NCBI RefSeq assembly: GCF_000187245.1
Contig: NC_027860.1
Location: 682,001-746,000 of the forward strand
Direction: 5' to 3'
Length of the DNA stretch: 64,000 nt
Origin: Ogataea parapolymorpha DL-1
Lineage: Eukaryota > Ascomycota > Pichiomycetes > Pichiales > Pichiaceae
Shown: positions 50,181 to 61,623 of the stretch, piece by piece
Position numbering within the stretch: position 1 is the stretch's first letter
How the letters are laid out: each line of letters starts with the position of its first letter
Program-made: the position numbers and the translations under genes
Notes under the pieces: generated by a model
The model's input: only the letters and a program-made list of their open reading frames with translations
Database searches by the model: none
Told to the model about the DNA's origin: nothing

Positions 50181-51794
50181 ATGTTGGCAGCAAGACGGGC
50201 CGTGCGCCTCAACACTATCGCCACCAGAGCCTTCAGCTCGTCCGTCGTTGCGACCTCTGCCCAGCGCAAGTCTCTTTTCCACAAACTGTTCAGGATCCCT
50301 CTTGACGTTGGTGCCATCGGGACTGTTTTGGCCACCACCTGGATGGGTGCCTCCATCTACAGAGAGGCTAACCCCAGAAACCAGAAGCCCCAAACCGCCC
50401 TCACTGCTGCCGGAGCAGAGAAAAAGAGCATTGTGATTCTTGGGAGTGGATGGGGTGCCGCATCGATGCTCAAAGATCTCGATACTAGTTTGTACAATGT
50501 GACCGTTGTTTCTCCTAGAAGCTACTTTCTGTTCACGCCTCTGCTGCCTTCTGCGCCTACTGGAACCATCGAGGCCAGATCCATCGTCGAGCCAATCAGA
50601 TCGATCGCCAAGAGAACTCCTGCAGAGGTGACTTACATCGAGGCCGACGCTACAGACGTCGACGTGACGAAAAATACTCTGAAAATTAAATTCCCCGAGT
50701 CCAACGCCGATGCAGAGGAGCTCGTCAAGGAGGTCAAGTACGACTACCTCGTCGTTGCTGTCGGTGCGCAGCCATCCACTTTCAACATTCCTGGCGTTGC
50801 CGAGCACGCTTGTTTCTTGAAAGAGCTGCCTGACGCGATCCAGGTTAGAAAGCGCTTCTTGGAGTGCGTTGAGAAGGCTTCGTTGTATCCTGAGGGAAGC
50901 GAAGAGAGAAAGAGATTGCTGCACTTTGTCGTTGTGGGAGGAGGCCCTACGGGTGTCGAGTTTGCTGGAGAACTCAAGGATTATGTGGACGAAGACCTCA
51001 CTAAGTGGATGCCATCCATCGCCAAGGAGGTCCAGATCACCCTGATCGAGGCGCTCCCTAACGTGCTGAACTCGTTCTCCAAGAGCCTGTGGACGTACGC
51101 CCAAAAGACGTTTGCCGAGAACAACATCGAGCTCATCCTCAACACAGCCGTGAACAAAGTGACTGCCACCACAATCACCGCCTCCACGAAAAAGAAGGAC
51201 GGTTCCGTGGAGCAAAAAGAGATCCCATACGGTATGCTTGTGTGGGCCGCTGGTATCCGCCCAGCCAATTTCACCAACCATCTGATCAGCAAGATCGAGG
51301 CCCAGGCCGGCGCCAGAAGAGGTCTGCTTGTCGACGAGAACCTCAAGGTCAAGGGCACCGAGAACGTGTATGCCATCGGTGACTGTGCCTTCACGGGCCA
51401 CCCACCTACGGGACAGGTCGCCCACCAGGAGGGTCACTACCTTGCCTCCACGTTTGCCAAGATGGCCGCCATCGACGACTTGCAATCCGAGCTTGCCAGA
51501 GCCTCCAACTCCGACGAGAGAGCCAAGGTCCAGGCCAGACTCGACGCCGCTTTGGCCCAGATCAAGCCTTTCAAGTACAACCACCTCGGATCGTTGTCGT
51601 ACGTGGGTGGAGAGAAGGCTGTTGCCGACTTGGTGTGGGGGTCCTTCTCCTCCACCTCTACCGGAGGTGCCTTCACCTACCTGATCTGGAGATCCTCGTA
51701 CATCGCCATGTGCATCTCCGCCAGAATGAGAGCCTTGGTGGCTGCCGACTGGTTGAAGGTGTCCTTATTCGGTAGGGACTTGACTAACGAGTAG
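50181..51794 (+). CDS. NDE1: External mitochondrial NADH dehydrogenase (type II, NDH-2)
   Basis: The product is 537 aa. A mitochondrial presequence (MLAARRAVRLNTIATRAFSS) and a short hydrophobic segment (~41-55) precede two dinucleotide folds: GSGWGAASML (88-97, FAD) and VVGGGPTGVEFAGEL (~253-267, NADH). The final region has the conserved AIGDCAFTGHPPTGQVA and a C-terminal membrane-binding helix pair. It oxidises cytosolic NADH and passes electrons to ubiquinone. Codon use is that of a highly expressed gene. The paralogue Nde2 or Ndi1 is possible, but the N-terminal anchor favours the external type. Confidence 0.93.
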   Translation: MLAARRAVRLNTIATRAFSSSVVATSAQRKSLFHKLFRIPLDVGAIGTVLATTWMGASIYREANPRNQKPQTALTAAGAEKKSIVILGSGWGAASMLKDLDTSLYNVTVVSPRSYFLFTPLLPSAPTGTIEARSIVEPIRSIAKRTPAEVTYIEADATDVDVTKNTLKIKFPESNADAEELVKEVKYDYLVVAVGAQPSTFNIPGVAEHACFLKELPDAIQVRKRFLECVEKASLYPEGSEERKRLLHFVVVGGGPTGVEFAGELKDYVDEDLTKWMPSIAKEVQITLIEALPNVLNSFSKSLWTYAQKTFAENNIELILNTAVNKVTATTITASTKKKDGSVEQKEIPYGMLVWAAGIRPANFTNHLISKIEAQAGARRGLLVDENLKVKGTENVYAIGDCAFTGHPPTGQVAHQEGHYLASTFAKMAAIDDLQSELARASNSDERAKVQARLDAALAQIKPFKYNHLGSLSYVGGEKAVADLVWGSFSSTSTGGAFTYLIWRSSYIAMCISARMRALVAADWLKVSLFGRDLTNE

Positions 51795-51847
51795 CTTAGT
51801 TGCAGCTTGCAGATAGACAGTATTCACTAATTATGTATCTATTGTAC

Positions 51848-53203
51848 TCAATAGTCGTCATCCGACTCATACCCCCACACGTACTGCTCGCCCATAGTTT
51901 CGAGCTCGTTCTTGAGCTCCTCGCGCTCATCGCCTCGGTAGTGCCGTGACACCAGCGCGGCCATGTGTTTGAACCAGCTGCGCGGCGCGTTGGTGACTCC
52001 CAAGGTGCATAAACCAGGGGTGCGTCCCTCCTCTTCGCTAAAGGCTGCAGGAAAGCTGTCGAGACCGCTGTTGAATGCGACGGACGAACGGTACTCGACA
52101 CAGTGTCTGGCCGAGGTGCCGTTGGTGACAAGACTGGAAAAGTCCACTTTGGTTGCTACCCCTCTTGTGATTGCCGTCTGGGCGAAAAAATGATCTCCCT
52201 TGTTTCCGTACGCCTGGCGGCAACTAAAAACATGGGGTGCAGCGGTTATGTCCCACACCACATTTTGGCCCCTCGTCGTGCTCAAGCCGTTCACAAAATC
52301 GGCTATCAGGAGCGCCGGCTTGGCGGCAAACAGACCGTTGACAAACTCCAGCGGGATGCACTGGAGAGATGAGACGTGCCATAGGTCTGCCGCATCCGCC
52401 CACTTGGGCAGCGGAGGCGTCGTGCTTAGCGGCAGGTATAGCGAGGAGTTGCGCATCAGCCCCACACTAGCGCGGATACGGCTTACTAGCCTTTCAAAAC
52501 TCAGTCGCTCGGTGTCCCACGTGAGACTCCACGTGAGCACACTGGTCTTTGCATACTCGTCTCTTATGTCGGCCAGTAACTCGTCCGAGAACCCACCCCA
52601 CGCTGAGTCCACTTCTGTGACTAGGTTCATGCCATTCACCAGATCGCATCTTTCTATCGTCTGTCGCAACGTCTCGTCGACAAAGTCCGGCTGGTTTTTA
52701 TATTCCGCTGCCCCCACGTCATAACCTTCAAACTTTCTCTCTGGGTGCATCTTCAAAAATCCCGTCTGGCTCTTGTAATCGTATTCCCAGTTCCTGATAC
52801 TTAAAAGCCCCCGTGGCTTATACAGCACCCTCGTAAAATCCGTCCAGTACCGCACTTTGTCCGTTTCCAGCACGCTTTTAGTGGGCTGTGCAGAATCCAG
52901 CAGTTCCTGGTACTTGTTTTTTTCCACACGCGGCTGCTCAACAACCTCGTAGCCCGTCTTATCGATGTCCTCAGCACCAAACTGTGCCAGGGCACCATAC
53001 CCATTCTGGTACTCCCAATGGATGGTGCGTGGGTAAAACGTGTAACTGGAGCCCTCCGCCACAGGCTCCATGTGAACGTTGGGGTCGATCGGATTCTGCG
53101 CCAACGACGGCGCCAGGTACAGCTTGTCTTCCTGGAGGTTATTGAAATGCGTCACAATGTTGTTGGCGTGGGGGCCGACCGAGATCGTGATAACTTCGTG
53201 CAT
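51848..53203 (-). CDS. DML1: Misato/Dml1 mitochondrial inheritance protein
   Basis: The product is 451 aa beginning MHEVITISVGPHANNIVTHF. The tubulin-like N-terminal segment I of Dml1/Misato is present, with TFYPRTIHWEYQNGYG and a tubulin-fold continuation (GFSDELLADIRDEYAK, LTWSLTWD). S. cerevisiae Dml1 is 475 aa, essential, and needed for mitochondrial DNA partitioning. It is divergent from RRP14 with 74 bp between start codons. Confidence 0.92.
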   Translation of the reverse strand: MHEVITISVGPHANNIVTHFNNLQEDKLYLAPSLAQNPIDPNVHMEPVAEGSSYTFYPRTIHWEYQNGYGALAQFGAEDIDKTGYEVVEQPRVEKNKYQELLDSAQPTKSVLETDKVRYWTDFTRVLYKPRGLLSIRNWEYDYKSQTGFLKMHPERKFEGYDVGAAEYKNQPDFVDETLRQTIERCDLVNGMNLVTEVDSAWGGFSDELLADIRDEYAKTSVLTWSLTWDTERLSFERLVSRIRASVGLMRNSSLYLPLSTTPPLPKWADAADLWHVSSLQCIPLEFVNGLFAAKPALLIADFVNGLSTTRGQNVVWDITAAPHVFSCRQAYGNKGDHFFAQTAITRGVATKVDFSSLVTNGTSARHCVEYRSSVAFNSGLDSFPAAFSEEEGRTPGLCTLGVTNAPRSWFKHMAALVSRHYRGDEREELKNELETMGEQYVWGYESDDDY

Positions 53204-53277
53204 CTGTGCTCGAAATAAATGTGCGGCTCAAAAAAATTTAAATTATTTGAAAATTTTCAAGCTGTGTTTTAACCACG
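53204..53277. promoter_or_regulatory. 74-bp AT-rich bidirectional promoter DML1/RRP14
   Basis: The gap between the two start codons contains AAAAAAATTTAAATTATTTGAAAATTTTC, a dA/dT core like the other very short divergent promoters here. Confidence 0.55.
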
Positions 53278-54514
53278 ATGGGGAATAACTCTTTAGAGGT
53301 AAGTGTCTAGCCGCCCCACAATTCTCGCTAACGGTCAGGATCGTCTGAAAGAGCACGCCAATGCATTTGATGGGCTGCTGTCCTTGATTCCAGCAAAGTA
53401 CTACTACGATGAGGACACGTCCAATCAGTGGCAGCAGAAGAAGCAAAGCAAGAGCCAGGCCAAAGAGAACAAGAAAGCCAAGCTGGATCCAGAGGCCACT
53501 AGAGACGTGAGTGCAAAGGAAGAGAAGGACAGACACGCTCTCGAGGCGAAGCCGGTGATAATACCGGGCAAGAAGCAGGAGTCCGTGCCAGCGGAGGAAC
53601 CTGCGGCTGTGGAGGCTCAGGAGCCTGCAAGCACAACCACCGACACAGAACTGAAACTTGACGACGCTACGATAGTATTTGATGACGACGGCGACGGTGA
53701 CATCGCACCGCCACCCCCACGTAAATCTAAACAGCAGCTCACCCCAGACAAGAAGAAGGAGAAAGCAGAGAACCTGGCAAAGCTGCGGGCGAAACTGGCC
53801 GAGAAAATCAACACATTGAAGGAGAAGCGCAAGGCACCAGGTACTAAGTTTGCCACGGTGACGTCTCGACAGCAGATTTTGGAGGAGAGGCGCAAAAAAG
53901 AGGCTCTCAGAAGACAGCAGAAAAAGACCAAGGAAGAGAAAGACGACGACGACGACGACAAGTCGAGCAGCGAGGACGAGGACATGGATGATAAAGAGGA
54001 CAAGGAGGATGTGGTGATGTACAATAATATCGAGTTTAACGAGGGAGAAAGAGCCACGTCGGATCTGAGCGGGGTGCGCAAGGTGGGGCGTCGGAAGGGG
54101 CCATCGAACAACGACGTCAAGGCGCATCTGAAGAAGGCGGAGCAGGAGAAGGCGAAGCTGGCATCCATGGACAAAGAGCAGGCACAGGCTGCGGAGGAGA
54201 AGCACAAGTGGAATAAGGCCCTTGCGGGTGCTCAGGGGATTAAAGTGAAGGACGACGTGAAGCTCTTGAAAAAGGCCCTCAAGCGCAAGGAGGCCAAGAA
54301 GAGGAAGAGTGAGCGCGAGTGGGGGGAGCGCAAGCAGTTTGTGGCAGACCAGATCAAGGCCAAGCAGGACAGAAGGGAGGAGAACCTGCGGATCCGGCGC
54401 GAAAACAAGGGCAAGAGCCGCAAGCACCAGACCAAACAGCTGCGCTCGTTCAAAGGCGCGACGCGGGCCCCGAAAAGAGCTGGCTTCGAGGGCAAAATAA
54501 AGAGAAAGAGCTAA
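53278..54514 (+). CDS. RRP14: Ribosome biogenesis protein Rrp14 (SURF6 family)
   Basis: Exon 1 is 53278-53298 (MGNNSLE), the intron 53299-53338 and exon 2 53339-54514. The product is 398 aa. The joined start, MGNNSLE+DRLKEHANAFDGLL followed by SLIPAKYYYDE, matches S. cerevisiae Rrp14 (MSNSLEERL...AFDGLLALIPAKYYYDE). The middle is acidic (DDDGDGDI, DDDDDDKSSSEDED). The C-terminal SURF6 domain is Lys/Arg-rich (KRKEAKKRKSEREWGERKQF). It acts in nucleolar assembly of both ribosomal subunits. Confidence 0.93.
53299..53338 (+). other. 40-nt spliceosomal intron in RRP14
   Basis: The elements are GTAAGT, CTAAC at 53328-53332 and CAG. It follows a seven-codon first exon, and the joined N-terminus is that of Rrp14. 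Confidence 0.92.
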
Positions 54515-54790
54515 GAAAGAGCCAAATTGTATAGGCACAAAACAAGAGATTTCTCTGCGATTCGTGTGCGCACTAATTCTACATGGGGCAACACGTAAAC
54601 AAGTCTTCAGACAAAAAAAAGTTAAAATAATCTTTTGTTTCATTCCAGAGATAGGACAAATTTCAGCGTTCTAAGAGCATTGATCAGCTGACAAAAGTGC
54701 TTCTTTCGGCGGTTTAGAGTCTGTGAATTCTATCCATATAGATCCCGGATATATTCTTTGGCGCCTAGTTATATTCGCTTTTGATAAACC

Positions 54791-56926
<2,136 letters not shown>

Positions 56927-57011
56927 TTTCAGCCGTGTCGTCGAAAAGCTTGTGTCTGCTTTGTTTTCTATTTTCACTTAATAAAATACCCTGCCATAAA
57001 AAAATGTAGAT

Positions 57012-59519
57012 ATGCAATTTCTGTCTGGGCTAGCGTTTTTCAGAGTTAGACCATTATTATTTTCCAGACGCCTATCAATGCATTATCCAGACACGTCTTT
57101 CCACCATGGATTGCCAGAGACAATCAAACCTGTGAGCTATGATGTTCGTATCTCCAACATTGATGTTGCCAAGAAGACATTTCATGGACTTTGTAAGATT
57201 GATTTCCATGCTCAGGACACCGTCAAGTCTGTGATCCTGAATCAGAAATTGTTGCAAATAGGCAAAGCTGCTGCCAGCTCCAACGACAAGGTCATTGTTC
57301 TTTTGGACACCGTTGCCAACAACAAAGACGAGACTGTGGAGTTCAAATTTGCAGAGCCATTGAAACCCGGCCCGTTGAGTCTATCCATTGAGTACACCGG
57401 CCCAATTCGCACAGACATGGGAGGCTTTTACGACTCGAGCTATAAGGAGGGCGACAAACTGCACACCTTGCTGTGCACGCAGTTTGAGTCGACAGACGCA
57501 CGGTCTGCTTTCCCTTGTAGCGACGAACCTGCGTTCAAGGCAACGTTCAGACTAAGTTTGACAATAGACAGCCAGTACGACGCGCTTTCCAATATGCCAG
57601 TCGATAAGATTGAGCCACACGGTCTGACGAAAACGGTCACATTTTTGCCTTCGCCAAAAATGTCCACCTACCTGGTAGCATGGTGTATTGGCAAGTTTGA
57701 ATATGTGGAGTCCAATTTGAACGGATTGCCAATTCGCGTTTATACGGTTCCTGGACAGTCGCAGAACGGCAAGTATGCGCTATCGGTGGCGGAAAAAGCT
57801 GTTGATTATCTTTCCAAAGTGTTTGACATTGCTTATCCGCTGCCAAAGCTGGACCTGATCGCCGTACCTGCCTTTGGAGCCAACGCGATGGAGAACTGGG
57901 GTCTCGTTCTTTTCAGGGCCACCGCGCTGCTGTTCGACCCAGAGAAATCGGATCTGGCGTACAAATCCAAGGTGGCATACGTTGTTTCGCACGAGATCGC
58001 CCACTCGTGGTTCGGCAACTATTGTACAATGAATTGGTGGTCAGATCTCTGGCTCAACGAATCGTTTGCAACCTATATTGGCTGGCTCTGCGTCGACAAC
58101 ATGCATCCCGAGTGGGACGTGTTCACAGACTTTGTGTCGTCTTCTGTTCAGGCGGCCTTGGACCTGGACTCTCTAACCAGCTCGCATCCAGTGGAGGTCC
58201 AGGTTCTGAATGGACGCGACATTGACCAAATATTCGACTATATTTCGTATCTGAAGGGAGGTTCTGTCGTGCGCATGGTTGCTGAGAGCGTTGGTGTTGA
58301 TTTGTTTCTGAGCGCTGTCTCCAAATATTTGAAAGAGCACAGTTTCGGCAACGCCCGCTCCGACGATCTCTGGGATGCTGTCAGCGCTACCACCGGCAAG
58401 GACATTACGAAGTTGGTTGCTCCTTGGATAAGAGCCGTTGGTTTCCCATATCTGCACGCCAAACTAGCAGGTGACCAGGTCACAATCACGCAGCAGAGAT
58501 TTCTGCTTGCTGGGAAGTCTGACGACACAACCTGGTGGATTCCCGAGCTCAACATGACGGAGAAAAGCAAGACGGTCCCTCTGGAGCAGTTCACAAAGCT
58601 CAACAAGTCCACCACGGGCTTCTATCGTGTTGTTTATGATCCGGCACTCTTCGACCGCATTTTGGTTGATTTGAACGCCAGAGATAAGATCGGACTTGTG
58701 GCAGACACGTTTGCCGCAGCCCAGGCCGGCCTCAGCTCGACGAAGACTTGCTTAGAGCTCGTGGAGCGGTTCAAAGACGAAGAAGAGTACGCTGTGTGGG
58801 CAGAGATCGCCAAACGGCTGGGTGCTCTGAAGAGACTTTACTTTGGCTCGGCAAAGCTGGACTCTCTTGTCAAATTCAGCAAGCAGGTGTACGAGCCAAT
58901 TCTGAAGAAACTGATGGAGAAAAAAGGGCTCAGCTTTCAAGAATCAAAGTTGCGTTCCCTGGTGTTTGAGCAATGCGGACTATCTCAGTCCTCGCTTGCC
59001 TTGGAATACGCTCGCTCTACCTCAGATCCTTCTTTGCGCCGCGCCAAGCTCACCACTCTACTGGCGTCCAAGGAATGCACCCGCGAAGAGCTTTTGCAGG
59101 TGATCGAGGAGGTGAAAACCCCGTCTTCTGTTGACGCGCGTGAGATCGCGCTCTTTGCCCTTGGATCCGTGAGCAACAAGGCGTACTTGGATGATATCTT
59201 TGCCCTCTTCTTCACCGAGTCTCTTCCTGAGATGGACTACATCTTTCTTTGCGGCTCGCTGAGTTCGAACCCCGTGGCCCAAGGACCTTTCTGGAACTTC
59301 TTCAAGGCCAACTTCGACCGGTTCCACAAGGAGACGTCGATCTGGACTCTAGACAGAGTGCTCAGAAACTTCCTGCCAAACTTTGGCTCCGAAACACTCT
59401 ATGCCGACGCCAAGTCGTTTTTTGCCGGGAAAGACCTGACCGGCTTCGACAAAGGAGTGAGCCAGTCGCTAGAGGCCATCGACGTCAACGTGAAATGGGC
59501 CAGACAGAGTGATTTATAA
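57012..59519 (+). CDS. M1-family zinc aminopeptidase (Ape2/Aap1-like) with NAMEN variant
   Basis: The product is 835 aa. The substrate motif reads GANAMENWG at 289-297, so the usual GAMEN is NAMEN. The zinc motif is HEIAH at 327-331, with the third ligand E350 in WLNESFATY. An N-terminal beta-saddle (PETIKPVSYDVRISNID) and an ERAP1-type helical C-domain are present. The first 22 residues (MQFLSGLAFFRVRPLLFSRR) could be a mitochondrial presequence, and a second ATG at 57078 (MHYPDTSF) would give a cytosolic form. S. cerevisiae Ape2 is 952 aa with alternative N-termini. Its stop codon is 2 bp from that of the next gene. Confidence 0.9.
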   Translation: MQFLSGLAFFRVRPLLFSRRLSMHYPDTSFHHGLPETIKPVSYDVRISNIDVAKKTFHGLCKIDFHAQDTVKSVILNQKLLQIGKAAASSNDKVIVLLDTVANNKDETVEFKFAEPLKPGPLSLSIEYTGPIRTDMGGFYDSSYKEGDKLHTLLCTQFESTDARSAFPCSDEPAFKATFRLSLTIDSQYDALSNMPVDKIEPHGLTKTVTFLPSPKMSTYLVAWCIGKFEYVESNLNGLPIRVYTVPGQSQNGKYALSVAEKAVDYLSKVFDIAYPLPKLDLIAVPAFGANAMENWGLVLFRATALLFDPEKSDLAYKSKVAYVVSHEIAHSWFGNYCTMNWWSDLWLNESFATYIGWLCVDNMHPEWDVFTDFVSSSVQAALDLDSLTSSHPVEVQVLNGRDIDQIFDYISYLKGGSVVRMVAESVGVDLFLSAVSKYLKEHSFGNARSDDLWDAVSATTGKDITKLVAPWIRAVGFPYLHAKLAGDQVTITQQRFLLAGKSDDTTWWIPELNMTEKSKTVPLEQFTKLNKSTTGFYRVVYDPALFDRILVDLNARDKIGLVADTFAAAQAGLSSTKTCLELVERFKDEEEYAVWAEIAKRLGALKRLYFGSAKLDSLVKFSKQVYEPILKKLMEKKGLSFQESKLRSLVFEQCGLSQSSLALEYARSTSDPSLRRAKLTTLLASKECTREELLQVIEEVKTPSSVDAREIALFALGSVSNKAYLDDIFALFFTESLPEMDYIFLCGSLSSNPVAQGPFWNFFKANFDRFHKETSIWTLDRVLRNFLPNFGSETLYADAKSFFAGKDLTGFDKGVSQSLEAIDVNVKWARQSDL

Positions 59520-59521
59520 TG

Positions 59522-59926
59522 CTAATATTTCTCCGAGTCTATGCTCTCGAATACAGAGCTCTCGCAAAACTCAAACACGTCCGAGTCCTCGTTCTTGATC
59601 TCTTGTGGCTTTCCTTGTATTTCTCCTTCCCAGTACGGCGATGACGGATACAGGTACTCTGCGGTGAGCGTTGTGTCATCTTCGGTAGGTAGCATGATAT
59701 TGCTGCTGCGGGACGAAAGGAACGTGGGCATCTCGAATTTGGAGTTCTGACAGATCGCCTCCAGGATGTCTGCTGTGCACCGCGAAGGCGTTTTCTCGGT
59801 GGATCTCTTCTTTGGAGCAGCATACGTGGATAGTTGAAGAATGTAGGTGTCAGGAGCTTTGCGAAAGAAGAGCTTACCGATCCTTTCAGGAACGGCATAC
59901 TCCTTTAGCGAAGCACTGTAATCCAT
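59522..59926 (-). CDS. Uncharacterised small acidic protein
   Basis: I do not recognise this 134-aa protein. The N-terminal part mixes basic and hydrophobic residues ([17 protein letters not shown]). The middle has a [11 protein letters not shown] patch resembling a phospho-regulated basic motif, and the C-terminal third is acidic ([24 protein letters not shown]). There is no membrane segment. It is convergent with the aminopeptidase gene and divergent from the acetyltransferase gene. It could be a fast-evolving cell-cycle or meiotic regulator, but nothing in the sequence proves a role. Confidence 0.6.
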   Translation of the reverse strand: MDYSASLKEYAVPERIGKLFFRKAPDTYILQLSTYAAPKKRSTEKTPSRCTADILEAICQNSKFEMPTFLSSRSSNIMLPTEDDTTLTAEYLYPSSPYWEGEIQGKPQEIKNEDSDVFEFCESSVFESIDSEKY

Positions 59927-60088
59927 TTTGCGTCTCTTTGCGTATCCCCTTTTGGTGCCCTTTTTCCCTATTTTTTTTTATTTTTTAAATTAATTTTTTT
60001 TCCTGCATTTCCCGGTCACGTGAAAGCACATAAGCAAAAGCTTGCTGCTACCAGACAAACAGATTCTTTCAATTATTCTTCCCATCCC

Positions 60089-61588
60089 ATGAGCCAGCGT
60101 CTGTTCTCTGTGGGATTTGCAAGACACTTCTCGCGGTGTGTCGTGGCATCCAAGCCGCGTGCCAGCGCCGCCCGTGCGGCCGCTATGTCAACCCCCAATC
60201 CCAGACCGTCGAATCCACAGTTGTCATTCCCCTGTCTTGAGAAACTCGAGCAGAGGTCGCAATCCTTGGTGGAAAACGGGCCGGAGCCAGCGTACGCGAA
60301 AATCACCGAGGACAAGGTGGACATTTTCCGCTCCACGGACCCCATTTTCCTTGACTACGGCGGATACCTGCCGCAATTCCAGGTCGCCTACGAGACCTGG
60401 GGAACGCTGAACTCCAACCGTTCGAACGCCATTCTGCTGCAGACCGGTCTGTCTGCCTCGTCGCACGCCCATTCGACCGCGAAAAACCCGGCCAAGGGCT
60501 GGTGGGAGAACTTTATTGGTCCTGGCAAGTATCTCGACACCGACAAGTACTTTGTGATCTGCACCAACGTGATTGGTGGATGTTTTGGCTCGACAGGACC
60601 GTCTTCGACCGACCCATCCGACGGCCAGGTGTACGCCACGCGGTTTCCGATCATTTCTGTGAACGATATGGTGCGGGCGCAGCATCGGCTCGTGAAACAG
60701 CATTTTAAAATCGACCGGCTGCACGCCGTGATGGGCTCGTCCATGGGAGGAATGCAGTGTCTCGCATACGCTCACGAGTTCACCGACGAGGTCGCCAAGG
60801 TGGTGAGCATCTCTGGATGTGCCCGTTCGCACCCCTACTCGATTGCGATGCGCCATTGCCAGCGACAAGTCCTGATGACCGACCCGAACTGGAATAAAGG
60901 TTTTTACTACGGTTCGCTGCCTCCCCACACGGGAATGAAGCTGGCCCGCGAGATCGCCACGATCACGTACCGGTCTGGTCCCGAGTGGGAGTCGCGGTTC
61001 GGCGTCGAACGGGCCGACCCGTCGAAACAGCCTGCCCTGTGTCCGGACTTTTTAATCGAGACGTATTTGGACCACGCTGGAGAAAAATGGTGTTTGGAAT
61101 ACGACCCAAACTCGTTCCTGTACATCTCCAAGGCGATGGACCTGTTTGACATGTCGCTGTCTGCGCGGACGAAGGCTGCCAGGAGCCGTCAGCAGACCGA
61201 GGCGCGGTATAACGGCGAGTATGTGCCGGATTCAGAGCTCGAGTACAAGCCAGTGGACCAGTGCTCGTTCGACGAGCCGATGCGCGAGAACAAGCGCACG
61301 CGAAGAATGACGCCTGAGGAGGCTGCCGAGGACTTGAAACGCGGATTGGCGAAGCTGGCTGCCAAGGAGGTGCTTGTTATTGGCGTCGAGTCCGATATTC
61401 TGTTCCCTGCGTGGCAGCAACGCGAGATGGCCGATCTGCTGCGACAAGGCGCCCGCGAACGCGGTGGCGACGGGTCCAACATCCGCCACGTCGAGCTGAG
61501 CAAGGAAGACAGCTTCTACGGCCACGACACCTTCCTGCTTGCGCTCGACCACATTGGCGGGCCAGTCAGCGATTTTTTAGAAAATTAA
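60089..61588 (+). CDS. Mitochondrial serine (or homoserine) O-acetyltransferase, MetX-fold
   Basis: The product is 499 aa from the ATG at 60089. A mitochondrial-type presequence ([20 protein letters not shown], then AARAAAMS) is followed by the alpha/beta-hydrolase MetX family core: [12 protein letters not shown], nucleophile motif GSSMGGM (Ser218), then [11 protein letters not shown] and YGHDTFLL supplying Asp and His. The block [17 protein letters not shown] and the targeting peptide resemble fungal mitochondrial serine O-acetyltransferases (S. pombe cys2 type) more than S. cerevisiae Met2 (486 aa, cytosolic, with different inserts). Hansenula polymorpha is reported to make cysteine through O-acetylserine, which would fit. 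Confidence 0.82.
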   Translation: MSQRLFSVGFARHFSRCVVASKPRASAARAAAMSTPNPRPSNPQLSFPCLEKLEQRSQSLVENGPEPAYAKITEDKVDIFRSTDPIFLDYGGYLPQFQVAYETWGTLNSNRSNAILLQTGLSASSHAHSTAKNPAKGWWENFIGPGKYLDTDKYFVICTNVIGGCFGSTGPSSTDPSDGQVYATRFPIISVNDMVRAQHRLVKQHFKIDRLHAVMGSSMGGMQCLAYAHEFTDEVAKVVSISGCARSHPYSIAMRHCQRQVLMTDPNWNKGFYYGSLPPHTGMKLAREIATITYRSGPEWESRFGVERADPSKQPALCPDFLIETYLDHAGEKWCLEYDPNSFLYISKAMDLFDMSLSARTKAARSRQQTEARYNGEYVPDSELEYKPVDQCSFDEPMRENKRTRRMTPEEAAEDLKRGLAKLAAKEVLVIGVESDILFPAWQQREMADLLRQGARERGGDGSNIRHVELSKEDSFYGHDTFLLALDHIGGPVSDFLEN

Positions 61589-61623
61589 ATTAACGAAGCT
61601 ACGACTCCTATATCTCTTTCGTC

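Noticed and set aside
50169..51584. 471-codon open frame antisense to NDE1
   Set aside because: It mirrors a highly biased coding sequence with strong third-base preference. Its product is Gly/Val/Leu-repetitive with no domain, while the plus-strand NADH dehydrogenase is unmistakable.
53243..54643. 466-codon leucine-rich frame antisense to RRP14
   Set aside because: Poly-Leu/Phe arises from the complement of Lys/Glu/Asp-rich codons. The sense strand has a conserved SURF6 protein with a validated intron.
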